A model generated the notes under the pieces. That model saw only the letters and a list, made by a program, of their open reading frames with translations. It was not told the DNA's origin and did no database searches. The position numbers were made by a program, and so were the translations under genes. A stretch of DNA of 51,164 bases from Pseudomonadota bacterium (GTDB lineage: Bacteria > Pseudomonadota > Alphaproteobacteria > Rhodospirillales > Magnetospirillaceae): positions 1-51,164 of the forward strand of contig JAEXAH010000116.1 in the NCBI GenBank assembly GCA_023458315.1, in the 5' to 3' direction. Numbering within the stretch: position 1 is the first letter of the stretch; every line of letters starts with the position of its first letter. Below are positions 41,505-48,717 of the stretch, in pieces.

Positions 41505-41730
41505 GCCCCCGCAGCCAGGGGGGGAGCTGCGGGGGCGGTTTTCGGCTTCCGCAGGCCGGCCGTGGGGGGAGGCGGCCAAGCCTGACTGTCTTCTGGTCTC
41601 TGCGCCGCCCCGGGGGAAAGGGCGGCGGTACCGGTCGGCGGGGAGTTCGGGTCCGCCTGGGTTCGGGAGAGGACGGGGAGCGCTGAAACCGTCGTTTTCC
41701 CTTGCCTGATGATGAGAAGATGACACCCCG
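41505..41730 (-). ncRNA. Candidate RNA with three C-rich-loop hairpins ending in a terminator
   Basis: On the minus strand three hairpins follow one another: stem GCCGCCC with loop UUUCCCCCG (41626-41604), stem GGCCG with loop CCUCCCCCCA (41577-41558), and an 11-bp stem GCCCCCGCAGC with loop UCCCCCCCUG (41536-41505) followed by UUUUCUUU. The last is a full intrinsic terminator. The 5' end is not defined; the only promoter-like match, CTTAAT-16-TGTAAG around 41760-41730, is weak. Loops complementary to ribosome sites recall the CcsR/cuckoo RNAs of Alphaproteobacteria. It could instead be a leader/attenuator of the response regulator gene. Apart from this the gap 41468-41874 holds no gene I can support. 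Confidence 0.5.
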
Positions 41731-41874
41731 GACCTTACAGCCACCTTTCGGCAGCATTAAGGTTTGGTAATGTGACGCCGTGCGGGTGCCGCCAGCCCCG
41801 GGACTTGTCTCGGCGGCGGTTTCCGGCTATTGCTAGCGCCCGGATTTCCGGTTGTCCGTCCAAGGAGCCCTTCG

Positions 41875-42183
41875 ATGCAGGTTCGTATCTTCCGCCCCGC
41901 CAAGACCGCCATGCAGTCCGGCAAGGCCAACGCCCAGACCTGGGTGCTGGAATACGAACCGGCCGCCCGCAAGGAGGCCGATGGCCTGATGGGCTGGATC
42001 GGCTCGACCGACACCACCCAGCAGATCCGCCTGAAGTTCGACAGCAAGGACGAGGCCGTGGCCTATGCCACCCGCAAGGGCCTGGACTTCCAGGTGATCG
42101 AGCCCGCCGCCAAGAAGCCGGTTCCGCCCAAGAACTATTCCGACAATTTCCGCTTCGACAAGCTGGAATTCGGCCGCTTCTAA
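41875..42183 (+). CDS. NDUFS4-like complex I accessory subunit
   Basis: 102 residues matching the ETC complex I conserved-region family: VRIFRPAKTAMQSGKANAQTWVLEYEP, MGWIGSTDTTQQIRLKF, and the C-terminal NYSDNFRFDKLEFGRF. This corresponds to the mitochondrial 18-kDa subunit and is a supernumerary subunit of alphaproteobacterial NADH:quinone oxidoreductase. AAGGAG precedes the ATG. It stands apart from nuo genes, followed 15 bp later by a tRNA, as is common for this family. Confidence 0.88.
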   Translation: MQVRIFRPAKTAMQSGKANAQTWVLEYEPAARKEADGLMGWIGSTDTTQQIRLKFDSKDEAVAYATRKGLDFQVIEPAAKKPVPPKNYSDNFRFDKLEFGRF

Positions 42184-42198
42184 GCCCGACGCGATCCG

Positions 42199-42275
42199 GC
42201 GCCCTTAGCTCAGTTGGATAGAGCACCCGCCTTCTAAGCGGACGGTCGCTGGTTCGAATCCAGCAGGGCGCGCCA
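42199..42275 (+). tRNA. tRNA-Arg (anticodon UCU)
   Basis: 77 nt with acceptor stem GCGCCCT/AGGGCGC, D-arm GCTC-AGTTGGATA-GAGC, anticodon loop CTTCTAA (TCT at positions 34-36), T-loop TTCGAAT with stem CTGG/CCAG, and an encoded 3' CCA. The outermost pair of the anticodon stem is C-A. No integrase or direct repeat marks it as a used attachment site. Confidence 0.96.
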
Positions 42276-42282
42276 CATGCGC

Positions 42283-42318
42283 AAGGCCCGGCTCCACGAT
42301 GCGTGGGGCCGGGCCTTT
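42283..42318 (+). terminator. Terminator after tRNA-Arg
   Basis: Stem AAGGCCCGGC / GCCGGGCCTT with an inner CCACG/CGTGG extension, followed by TGCTTTG. Confidence 0.8.
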
Positions 42319-42409
42319 GCTTTGCCGTTTCGGCCCGACGCCGACAGTCATGGACCGACAAGCGGCGACGCTTGCGTTATGCTGACCCGTGCACAATGGG
42401 AGACGTGTC

Positions 42410-42859
42410 GTGAAGGTCAATCGCTTCCTGATGGCCGGTTTCGCCGCCTCGGTGATGGTCAACGTGTTCCTGGCATCGGCGCTGTTTTCCCATTGGCTGC
42501 GTGGCGGCGACGACCGGCCGCCGCGGCCGCCCCATCCCGACAAGGTGGTCGAGCGGCTGGCGGGCGAGCTGTCGGCGGCGGATGCCACCCTTTTGCGCGC
42601 GGCCTATGCCCGCCACCGCACCGAGGTCGCGGCGGGGTTCGAAATCATTTCCTCGTTTCCCGAGCGGGTGCGCACCGTCCTGGCCGCCGATCCCTTCGAT
42701 CCTGCCGCCCTAAGCGCGGCATTCGACGCCAACGCCCAAGGCCATGTGGCGCTGACCAATGCGCTGCGCGAGGCGACGCTGGACGCGGTCATGGCCATGA
42801 GCCCGGAAGGCCGCCAGATTCTGGCCCGCTTGAAACCCCGGCGGCCCGAGGATAGATAG
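42410..42859 (+). CDS. Periplasmic metal-sensor-like (CnrX/ZraP-type) protein
   Basis: 149 residues: one N-terminal membrane anchor (about 6-28), a proline-rich linker (GGDDRPPRPPHPDK) and a helical hairpin domain resembling the heavy-metal resistance/Spy-like fold (VVERLAGELSAADATLLRAAYARHRTEVAAG and PAALSAAFDANAQGHVALTNALREATLDAVMAMSPEGRQIL). No extracytoplasmic sigma/anti-sigma pair is adjacent, so it is probably an isolated chaperone- or sensor-like protein. GTG at 42410 has GGGAGA upstream; 26 bp separate it from the hydrolase. Confidence 0.65.
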   Translation: MKVNRFLMAGFAASVMVNVFLASALFSHWLRGGDDRPPRPPHPDKVVERLAGELSAADATLLRAAYARHRTEVAAGFEIISSFPERVRTVLAADPFDPAALSAAFDANAQGHVALTNALREATLDAVMAMSPEGRQILARLKPRRPEDR

Positions 42860-42885
42860 ACGGCACCATCACCGTTGGAACCGTC

Positions 42886-43659
42886 ATGCGTCTGAACGTC
42901 ATCGAAACCGGCTCGGGTCCGGGCACGCCCCTGGTCATCCTGCACGGCCTGCTGGGCTCGTCGCGCAATTGGGGCGGCATCGCCACCCGCCTGGGCCAAG
43001 GGCGCCGGGTTCTGGCGCTGGACATGCCCAACCACGGCGCCAGCCCGTGGAGCGAGGTCATGGACTATCCGTTCATGGCGCGCGAGGTCGGTCGCTTCAT
43101 CGAGGAGAATGCGGGTGGCCGCGCGGCATTGGTCGGCCATTCCATGGGCGGCAAGGCGGCCATGACCCTGGCGCTGACCCGGCCGGAACTGGTGGAGCGG
43201 CTGGTGGTGGTGGACATCGCTCCGGTGGATTACGCCCACACCTTCGCCCCTTATATCAAGGCCATGCGCGCCGCGCCGCTGGCCACCGCCCAACGCCGCG
43301 CCGACATCGAGGAAGCCATGGCCGCCGCCATCCCCGATCCGCGCGTCCGCGCCTTTCTGATGCAGAACCTGGAAGGCGGCGCCGGGGGCTATCGCTGGCG
43401 GCCCAATCTGGCGGTGCTGGGCGCCGCCATGGACGACATCCTGGCCTTTCCGCGCTTCGCCGACGGCACCAGCTATGACGGCCGCACGCTGTTCCTGCAC
43501 GGCGCCGAATCCGATTACGTCCTGCCCGGCCATGAAGACCTGATCATGGCGCTGTTCCCCCAGGCCCGTTTCCAGTCGGTGGAGGGCGCCAACCACTGGG
43601 TGCACGCCGACAGGCCGGTGGAATTCATGTCGGCGGTGGAACTGTTCCTGGAGGAATAG
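42886..43659 (+). CDS. Alpha/beta hydrolase (YbfF/ABHD11-like esterase)
   Basis: 257 residues with the complete fold: oxyanion block ILHGLLGSSRNWG, nucleophile elbow GHSMGG (Ser86), acid residue in the LFLHGAESDYV region, and His in EGANHWVHADRP. It is closest in pattern to short-chain acyl esterases of the YbfF/ABHD11 type; the substrate is unknown. Likely co-transcribed with the upstream metal-sensor-like gene. Confidence 0.82.
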   Translation: MRLNVIETGSGPGTPLVILHGLLGSSRNWGGIATRLGQGRRVLALDMPNHGASPWSEVMDYPFMAREVGRFIEENAGGRAALVGHSMGGKAAMTLALTRPELVERLVVVDIAPVDYAHTFAPYIKAMRAAPLATAQRRADIEEAMAAAIPDPRVRAFLMQNLEGGAGGYRWRPNLAVLGAAMDDILAFPRFADGTSYDGRTLFLHGAESDYVLPGHEDLIMALFPQARFQSVEGANHWVHADRPVEFMSAVELFLEE

Positions 43660-43664
43660 GGGAT

Positions 43665-43820
43665 TAGAGCGGCGCTCGCCGCGACCAGCCGCCATTGAGG
43701 CGGCGGCCGTGCCGCTCCGCAGGGGCAAACGACGCCCGTAGGGCGGCCCGAGCTATGCGAGGGTGGGCTTCGCCCACAAGCGGGCGTATGCCCGCGCCCG
43801 GCGAGGGAAAATGATGTAGG
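43665..43820. repeat. Cluster of GC-rich inverted repeats (REP-like)
   Basis: A non-coding stretch with several small perfect hairpins, including GCGGCG-CTCGCCGC (about 43670-43683), GCCGCC-ATTGA-GGCGGC, GTGGGC-TTC-GCCCAC (43763-43777) and CGGGC-GTAT-GCCCG (43781-43794). This packing is typical of dispersed extragenic palindromes; other copies cannot be checked here. Confidence 0.45.
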
Positions 43821-43847
43821 TTAGGCGGTGATGCAATCACCGCCTAA
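43821..43847 (-). terminator. Hairpin at the end of the ugpB-like gene
   Basis: Perfect 12-bp stem TTAGGCGGTGAT / ATCACCGCCTAA with loop GCA, overlapping the stop codon of the binding-protein gene; a T-rich tract follows leftward. Confidence 0.7.
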
Positions 43848-45163
43848 TTCCCCTGGTCGCGGTTGAACTTTCGCAGCAGATCGTTGCCGCGCCGCACCGC
43901 TTCGTTCAGGGCGGTGGCGGCGTCCTTGCGCCCGGCCCACACCGCGTCCAGTTCCTCGTCGATGATGTCGCGGATCGGCACGAAATTGCCCAGGCGGACG
44001 CCCTTGGAATGTTCGGTCGGGCGGTGCAGGGTGATCTGCTTGATGGCGATCTCGGCGTCTGGGTTGGCGGCATAGAACCCCTGGCGCCGCGACAGCGAAT
44101 AGGCTTCGCGGGTGATGGGCAGATAGCCGGTGCGCTGGTGCGAGGCCGCCTGGATTTCCGGCTCGGACAGGTATTCGAAAAAGCGGGCGAGGCCCAGGTA
44201 GTCCCGTTCCGGATGGCCGTTCATCACCCACAGCGTGGCGCCGCCGATGATGGAATTGCGCGGCGCCCACTGCACCTCGGGCCAGGTGGGCAGCATGCCG
44301 ATGCCGACGCGGTCGCCGTCCGGCCGCGCCTTCAGCTCGGCATAGCTGGCGGAACTGCCGAACAGCATGGGGCATTCGCCGCTGGTGAATTTGGACAGCG
44401 CCTCGTCGCGGTGGCCGTGCGGCACGAACACCCGGTTGCGGGTCCATTTCGCCAGTTGGGCGACATGGTGGACATGGAACGGGCTGTTGAACTTCAACTC
44501 GATGTCATAGCCGCCGATGCCGTTCTGCTTGGTGGCGAAGGGCACGTCGTGCCACGCCGACAGGTTCTCCAACTGAATCCACGACTGCCATTGGCTGGTG
44601 AAGCCGCAGCGGGCGCCGTTCTTCAGCAGGGCCAGCGCCACCTGTTCCATTTCGGGCCAGGTGCGGGGCGGCACCTCGGGGTCAAGCCCGGCGGCGGCAA
44701 AGGCGGTGCGGTCGTAGAACAGCACCGGGGTCGAGGAATTCAGCGGCATGGACAGCAGCCTGCCGTCCTGGCTGGAATAATACAGCGTCACCGCGGGCAT
44801 GTAGGCGCGGTCATCGAACGGGCGGCCCAGCAGACCCATGACCTGATGCACCGGCCGCACCATCCCCTTGGCCGCCATCATGGTGGCGGTGCCGACCTCG
44901 AACACCTGGACGGCATGCGGCGGCGTGCCCGCCTTGGCGGCGGCCAGGGCGGCGGCCATGGTGTCGGGATAGCTGCCCTTGTACACCGGCACCACCACGT
45001 ATTCGGCTTGGCGGGCGTTGAATCCGGCGGCCAGATCCTCGACCCACTGGCCCAGCTTGCCGGGCATGGCGTGCCACAGCACCAGTTCGGTGGCGGCATG
45101 GGCGGCCGACGCCGTCAGCAGAAGCGCGGCAAGGGCGACGACGCGGGTCAACAGGCAGGACAT
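43844..45163 (-). CDS. UgpB-like ABC transporter substrate-binding protein
   Basis: 439 residues. A cleavable signal peptide ends near residue 23 (ASAAHA-ATE). The mature protein begins ELVLWHAMPGKLGQWVEDLAAGFN and contains FYDRTAFAAAGLDPEVPPRTWPEME, FTSGECPMLFGSSASY and PITREAY, as in glycerol-3-phosphate and related sugar-binding proteins of the UgpB group. No permease or ATPase genes adjoin it, so the transporter core must lie elsewhere. The frame is open up to 45643, but the ATG at 45163 gives the proper signal peptide. Confidence 0.85.
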   Translation of the reverse strand: MSCLLTRVVALAALLLTASAAHAATELVLWHAMPGKLGQWVEDLAAGFNARQAEYVVVPVYKGSYPDTMAAALAAAKAGTPPHAVQVFEVGTATMMAAKGMVRPVHQVMGLLGRPFDDRAYMPAVTLYYSSQDGRLLSMPLNSSTPVLFYDRTAFAAAGLDPEVPPRTWPEMEQVALALLKNGARCGFTSQWQSWIQLENLSAWHDVPFATKQNGIGGYDIELKFNSPFHVHHVAQLAKWTRNRVFVPHGHRDEALSKFTSGECPMLFGSSASYAELKARPDGDRVGIGMLPTWPEVQWAPRNSIIGGATLWVMNGHPERDYLGLARFFEYLSEPEIQAASHQRTGYLPITREAYSLSRRQGFYAANPDAEIAIKQITLHRPTEHSKGVRLGNFVPIRDIIDEELDAVWAGRKDAATALNEAVRRGNDLLRKFNRDQGN

Positions 45164-45251
45164 GGGAATTCCACCGGGATGCGGCTCTGCCCATTCAATA
45201 GGGCGGGCGCGGGGGCGCATCAACAGTTGTTTTGTGACAGCTTTCCGACGG

Positions 45252-45437
45252 TCAGCGGGCCTTGCCCAGCAGGCCGCGCAACGCCGCCATGGCATCGTCG
45301 GAACAGCGCACCGCGTCGGTGCAGCCCAGCTTGCTGGCGCAACGCAGCCGTTCGGCCACCTTGCCGCGGTCCAGATCCTGGTTTCCCGCTTCGGCCCCCG
45401 CAGGCGCGTTCTGTTGCAAACATCGGCCGTCGGCCAT
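45252..45437 (-). CDS. Small cysteine-containing protein
   Basis: 61 residues, no signal or membrane segment, cysteines at about 6, 33, 39 and 45 (RLRCASKLGCTDAVRCSDD). The Cys spacing could bind metal. Family not recognised. The start is supported by GGGGAGAAGG directly upstream. It lies between the binding-protein gene and a predicted small RNA, all on the minus strand. Confidence 0.55.
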   Translation of the reverse strand: MADGRCLQQNAPAGAEAGNQDLDRGKVAERLRCASKLGCTDAVRCSDDAMAALRGLLGKAR

Positions 45438-45554
45438 GGTCGCCCTTCTCCCCGCCGTGATGTTTTTAGAATGGTACTGAACTTTTGCGGGCGCGGCCAG
45501 CTTGAAAATAGATAAGCACAGCGCTGATCACACGCATAGGGTGATTGGGCCGCG

Positions 45555-45645
45555 AAAAAAGACCGCTCGCCAAGGGGGGGAGGCGAGCGGTCCGGGAGTT
45601 TTGTCTTAGAGAGGGAGGCTGGTCTTCGGGGGAAGACCAACATCT
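45555..45645 (-). ncRNA. Predicted small RNA with anti-Shine-Dalgarno C-rich motifs
   Basis: About 91 nt, with a strong promoter and a strong intrinsic terminator and no reading frame of note. After the expected start, hairpin TGGTCTTC-CCCC-GAAGACCA is followed by unpaired CCTCCCTCTCTAAG, then an 11-bp hairpin GACCGCTCGCC with loop TCCCCCCCTT (45592-45561) and T6. Both CCUCCCUCU and the C7 loop are complementary to ribosome-binding sequences. Its terminator loop is almost the same as that of the candidate RNA at 41505, although the stems differ, pointing to a family of loop-conserved RNAs. Confidence 0.75.
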
Positions 45646-45652
45646 GAGAATG

Positions 45653-45681
45653 ACTATAGGCGCGCGGCGGCGCGGAGTCAA
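45653..45681 (-). promoter_or_regulatory. Sigma-70-type promoter of the small RNA
   Basis: TTGACT (45681-45676), 17-bp spacer, TATAGT (45658-45653): one mismatch to consensus in each hexamer. Start expected near 45646. Confidence 0.8.
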
Positions 45682-45712
45682 AAAGATTTTAAGACCTATT
45701 ATTAGAATGCTT

Positions 45713-46786
45713 TCAGATACCCTTCTCGTCGGCCATGCCCAGCACGCCGTCCAGCATCTCGGCGATCACCGCGCGGTCCAGGTCGCGGGTGATGAAGACG
45801 ATGCGGGTGCGGTGGTCGCCGTCGGGCCAGCCCGGCAGCGGCGCTGGCGGGTGAAAGACGTGCTGCACGCCGTGGATGGCCAGCGGCTTGTCGCTTTCGC
45901 GGGCGTTGACGATGCCCTTGATGCGCAGCAGGTTCTCGCCGCGCTGGGAAATCAGCAATTCCAGCGCGAAGGCCAGGCCGGGCCAACTGACCGGCTCGTC
46001 GCGGGTGAAGACGAAGGCCTGGACGCGGGCATCGTGGCGGTTGACGTCGTGGTGGTGGTGGCTGTGGTCGTCCACGTCGATGCCCATCTTGCGGTCGCGC
46101 TCGCGCCGCAGATCGGCATAGGCTTCGGCGTTCAGCCACTTGCGCACATCGGGAATCTTGTCGGCATCGTTGAACAGCCCGGCATCCATGATGTCGGACG
46201 GCTCGACCGCGCCGTTGACCACGCGGATCACCCGGGCGCCGGGGTTCAGACCTTGCAGGCGGGCGTGCAGCACCTCGACCGCCGTGAAATCGGCGATGTC
46301 GGTCTTGGTCAGCAGGATACGGTCGGCCACCGCCGCCTGCTTGATGGCCTCTTCGTGGTTGTCCAGGGTGGCGCTGCCGTTGACCGCGTCGATGGTGGTG
46401 ACGACGCCGTCCAGGCGGTAGCGGCTGGACAGCAACGGATCGGTCATCAGGGTGTGGATGATGGGCGCCGGGTCGGCCAGGCCGGTGGTTTCGATCACCA
46501 GTCGGGTGAATTCCGGAATCTCGCCCTTGACCCGCTTCAGGAACAGGTCGCGCATGGAATTGACCATGTCGCCGCGCACGGTGCAGCACAGACAGCCCGA
46601 TTGCAGCAGCACGATGTCCTCGGCCACGTGCTCGACCAGCAGGTGGTCCAGGCCGACGGCGCCGAATTCGTTGATCAGCACCGCCGTCTCGCCCATGCCG
46701 GGATGGTGCAGCAGACGGTTGAGCACGGTGGTCTTGCCGCTGCCGAGAAAGCCGGTCAGCACGGTGACGGGAAGGGTGTCGCTCAT
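45713..46786 (-). CDS. COG0523 (CobW/ZNG1-like) metallochaperone GTPase
   Basis: 357 residues of the G3E family. P-loop GFLGSGKTT at about 12-20, metal motif CLCC at about 65-68, a histidine-rich loop (DDHSHHHHDVNRHDAR), and a C-terminal CobW_C domain. Its ATG overlaps the stop of hisI as ATGA, and the unit is led by znuA behind a Zur box; this context argues for a zinc-transferring member rather than cobalamin-related CobW. A plausible client is the zinc enzyme HisI. The client is inference. Confidence 0.88.
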   Translation of the reverse strand: MSDTLPVTVLTGFLGSGKTTVLNRLLHHPGMGETAVLINEFGAVGLDHLLVEHVAEDIVLLQSGCLCCTVRGDMVNSMRDLFLKRVKGEIPEFTRLVIETTGLADPAPIIHTLMTDPLLSSRYRLDGVVTTIDAVNGSATLDNHEEAIKQAAVADRILLTKTDIADFTAVEVLHARLQGLNPGARVIRVVNGAVEPSDIMDAGLFNDADKIPDVRKWLNAEAYADLRRERDRKMGIDVDDHSHHHHDVNRHDARVQAFVFTRDEPVSWPGLAFALELLISQRGENLLRIKGIVNARESDKPLAIHGVQHVFHPPAPLPGWPDGDHRTRIVFITRDLDRAVIAEMLDGVLGMADEKGI

Positions 46787-47175
46787 TTCTTGTACAGCTC
46801 CTCGGGCGAGATCTGCACCTGGGCGACCTCGACCAGTCCCTCGGGGCGGGCGGCGGTGTAAAAGCAGGTGCGGCGCCCGGTGTGACAGGCGACGCCGTCC
46901 TGGTCGACCTTGACCAGGATGGTGTCGCCGTCGCAATCGATCAGGAATTCCACCAGACGCTGCTGCTGGCCCGAGGTTTCGCCCTTGCGCCACAGCCCCT
47001 TGCGCGAGCGGGAATAGTAACAGACCCGACCGGTGGCCAGGGTTTCGGCCACCGCCTCGCGGTTCATCCACGCCATCATCAGCACCTCGCCGGTGTCGAA
47101 TTGCTGGGCGATGGCGGGCACCAGCCCGTCGGCGTTGAAGGAAAGGGCGGCAAGCGCCTGGACGGCGTCGGTCAT
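46783..47175 (-). CDS. hisI: Phosphoribosyl-AMP cyclohydrolase HisI
   Basis: 130 residues, single-domain HisI (no HisE). It opens the purine ring in step three of histidine biosynthesis. The zinc ligands are present: Cys81 (LIDCDGDT), Cys97 and Cys104 (ACHTGRRTCF), along with MMAWMNREA and YYSRSRKGLWRKGETSG. It is unusual in lying between znuA and a COG0523 GTPase, away from other his genes. It may be the only hisI or a zinc-stress paralogue; that cannot be told from this window. Confidence 0.93.
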   Translation of the reverse strand: MTDAVQALAALSFNADGLVPAIAQQFDTGEVLMMAWMNREAVAETLATGRVCYYSRSRKGLWRKGETSGQQQRLVEFLIDCDGDTILVKVDQDGVACHTGRRTCFYTAARPEGLVEVAQVQISPEELYKK

Positions 47176-47212
47176 GGTGGGGGCTCCGAAAGGGGACTTC
47201 TCCCTCTACAAC

Positions 47213-48157
47213 TCATTTCCCGGACAGGCAAGACGCCAGGCTGTCGGCCAGCCGGGTCATCAGCGTGAAATACTGGTCGGGGCCGGGCGGGATGTCGGCG
47301 CCCTGGGGGTCCAGCACCCCTTCGCGGGCGCCCGAGGCATCGGCCAGGGTGCGCACCACCGGCGCCGGGAATTGCGGCTCGCGGAACACGCAGGCGGCGC
47401 CTGCCGTCCGCAGCCGGTCGCGCAGCGCCGCCAGCCGCTTGGCCGAGGGCGGGCGGTCGGGATCGACGGTGATGGAGCCCGCCGCCGACAGGCCGTACCG
47501 CTTCTCCACGTATTGATAGGCGTCGTGGAACACCACGAACGGCCGGTCGACCACCGGCGCCAAGCGTTCCCTGATCCGGGAATCCAGGGCTTGCAGGCGG
47601 TCGATCGTGGTCTTGGCGTTGGCCTGATAGGCGGCGGCATTGGCCGGATCGATCCCGGCCAGACGGTCGGCGACCGCCGTCACCAGCAGCCGCGCGTTGT
47701 CGGGGTCCAGCCACAGATGGCCGTCCACCGCGCCGTGGTCGTGGCCGTGGTGGTCGTGGTCCTTGTGCCCTTTGTGGTCGTCATGGTCGTCTTCCCACAG
47801 GCCGCCCTTGCGGCTGGGCAGCACACGGGCGCCGGGCAGGTCGGCCAGGGCGATGACGTCCAGGCTGCCCTTGCGGTTCTTCAGCGGCTTGGCCAGGAAG
47901 GTTTCGTAGCCTTCATCCACCAGCACCACCACCCGCGCCGCCTGAAGCGCGCGGGCGTCGGACGGCTTCAGGGCATAGGTGTGTTCCGACTGGGCGCCGC
48001 TGACCACCAGCCCCGGTTCGCCCACGCCCTGCATCACCGACGCGACCAGGGAATGGATGGGCTGGATCGAGGCCATGACCTTGGGCGCCTCGGCGGCGGC
48101 TGGCAGGGCGGCCATGCCGAGGATGGCGGCCAGCAACAGGGCGGGGGACTTCCCCAT
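47213..48157 (-). CDS. znuA: Zinc ABC transporter substrate-binding protein ZnuA
   Basis: 314 residues: signal peptide (about 1-22, ending AAAEA), then a cluster A-I binding protein with the characteristic His/Asp-rich loop at about 124-147 (DDHDDHKGHKDHDHHGHDHG) and HLWLDPDN. It captures periplasmic zinc for ZnuBC. The frame is open to 48226, but ATG 48157 gives the correct signal peptide and leaves the Zur box upstream. Followed by hisI after 37 bp. Confidence 0.93.
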   Translation of the reverse strand: MGKSPALLLAAILGMAALPAAAEAPKVMASIQPIHSLVASVMQGVGEPGLVVSGAQSEHTYALKPSDARALQAARVVVLVDEGYETFLAKPLKNRKGSLDVIALADLPGARVLPSRKGGLWEDDHDDHKGHKDHDHHGHDHGAVDGHLWLDPDNARLLVTAVADRLAGIDPANAAAYQANAKTTIDRLQALDSRIRERLAPVVDRPFVVFHDAYQYVEKRYGLSAAGSITVDPDRPPSAKRLAALRDRLRTAGAACVFREPQFPAPVVRTLADASGAREGVLDPQGADIPPGPDQYFTLMTRLADSLASCLSGK

Positions 48158-48192
48158 GGGCGGGACTCCGTGGCAAGATGCGGGTTCGAGGT

Positions 48193-48215
48193 GAAATGTT
48201 ATAATGTAACATCTT
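48193..48215. promoter_or_regulatory. Zur box between znuA and zur
   Basis: GAAATGTTATAATGTAACAT plus CTT matches the proteobacterial Zur palindrome, with half-sites ATGTTA (48196-48201) and TAACAT (48207-48212). It is 36 bp before znuA and 20 bp before zur, so both divergent units should be repressed when zinc is plentiful. Confidence 0.88.
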
Positions 48216-48234
48216 TGCTTTGCCAAGGATTCCC

Positions 48235-48717
48235 ATGCCCTTTCCCGTTGCCGACCACGATCACCACACCTGCGTCGCCCACGCCCTGCAAGCGGCCGAG
48301 GCGGAATGCCGCCGTCGCGGCGCCCGCCTGACCGACGTGCGCCGCCGGGTGCTGGAACTGGTGTGGCAAAGCCATGCCCCGGTCGGCGCCTATGCCCTGC
48401 TGGAAACCCTGGGGCGCGAGGGGTTCTGCGCGGCGCCGCCCACCGTCTACCGGGCGCTGGATTTCCTGCTGGCCCATGGCCTGATCCACCGCATCGAGCG
48501 GCTGAACGCCTTTGCCGGGTGCACGCGGCCCGGCGAACCCCATGCCGGCCAGTTCCTGCTGTGCCAGGATTGCGGCAGCGCCGCCGAACTGGACGACCCG
48601 GCGGTGGATGCGGCCATCGCCGCCGCCGCCGCCCGTCTGGGCTTTGCCGTCACCCGCCAGACGGTCGAGGTGGACGGGCTGTGCCCCGAGTGCCAGCGCC
48701 GGAGGGAACAGGCGTGA
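48235..48717 (+). CDS. zur: Zinc uptake regulator Zur (Fur family)
   Basis: 160 residues: winged helix (about 28-88; RLTDVRRRVLELVWQ, PPTVYRALDFLLAHGLIHRIE) and a C-terminal dimerisation domain with structural zinc cysteines Cys110/Cys113 (CQDC) and Cys150/Cys153 (CPEC). The N-terminal HDHHTC is typical of Zur rather than Fur. ATG 48235 has AAGGA upstream; a TTG at 48220 is in frame but falls inside the operator. Its TGA overlaps the GTG of znuC. Confidence 0.93.
   Translation: MPFPVADHDHHTCVAHALQAAEAECRRRGARLTDVRRRVLELVWQSHAPVGAYALLETLGREGFCAAPPTVYRALDFLLAHGLIHRIERLNAFAGCTRPGEPHAGQFLLCQDCGSAAELDDPAVDAAIAAAAARLGFAVTRQTVEVDGLCPECQRRREQA

Noticed and set aside
41478..41744. An 88-codon minus-strand frame before the OmpR-type regulator
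   Set aside because: Low-complexity Pro/Arg/Gly composition; it overlaps the hairpin array and terminator, which explain the region better.
42199..42275. tRNA-Arg as an integration site for an island
   Set aside because: No integrase gene or repeated tRNA 3' end was found on either side.
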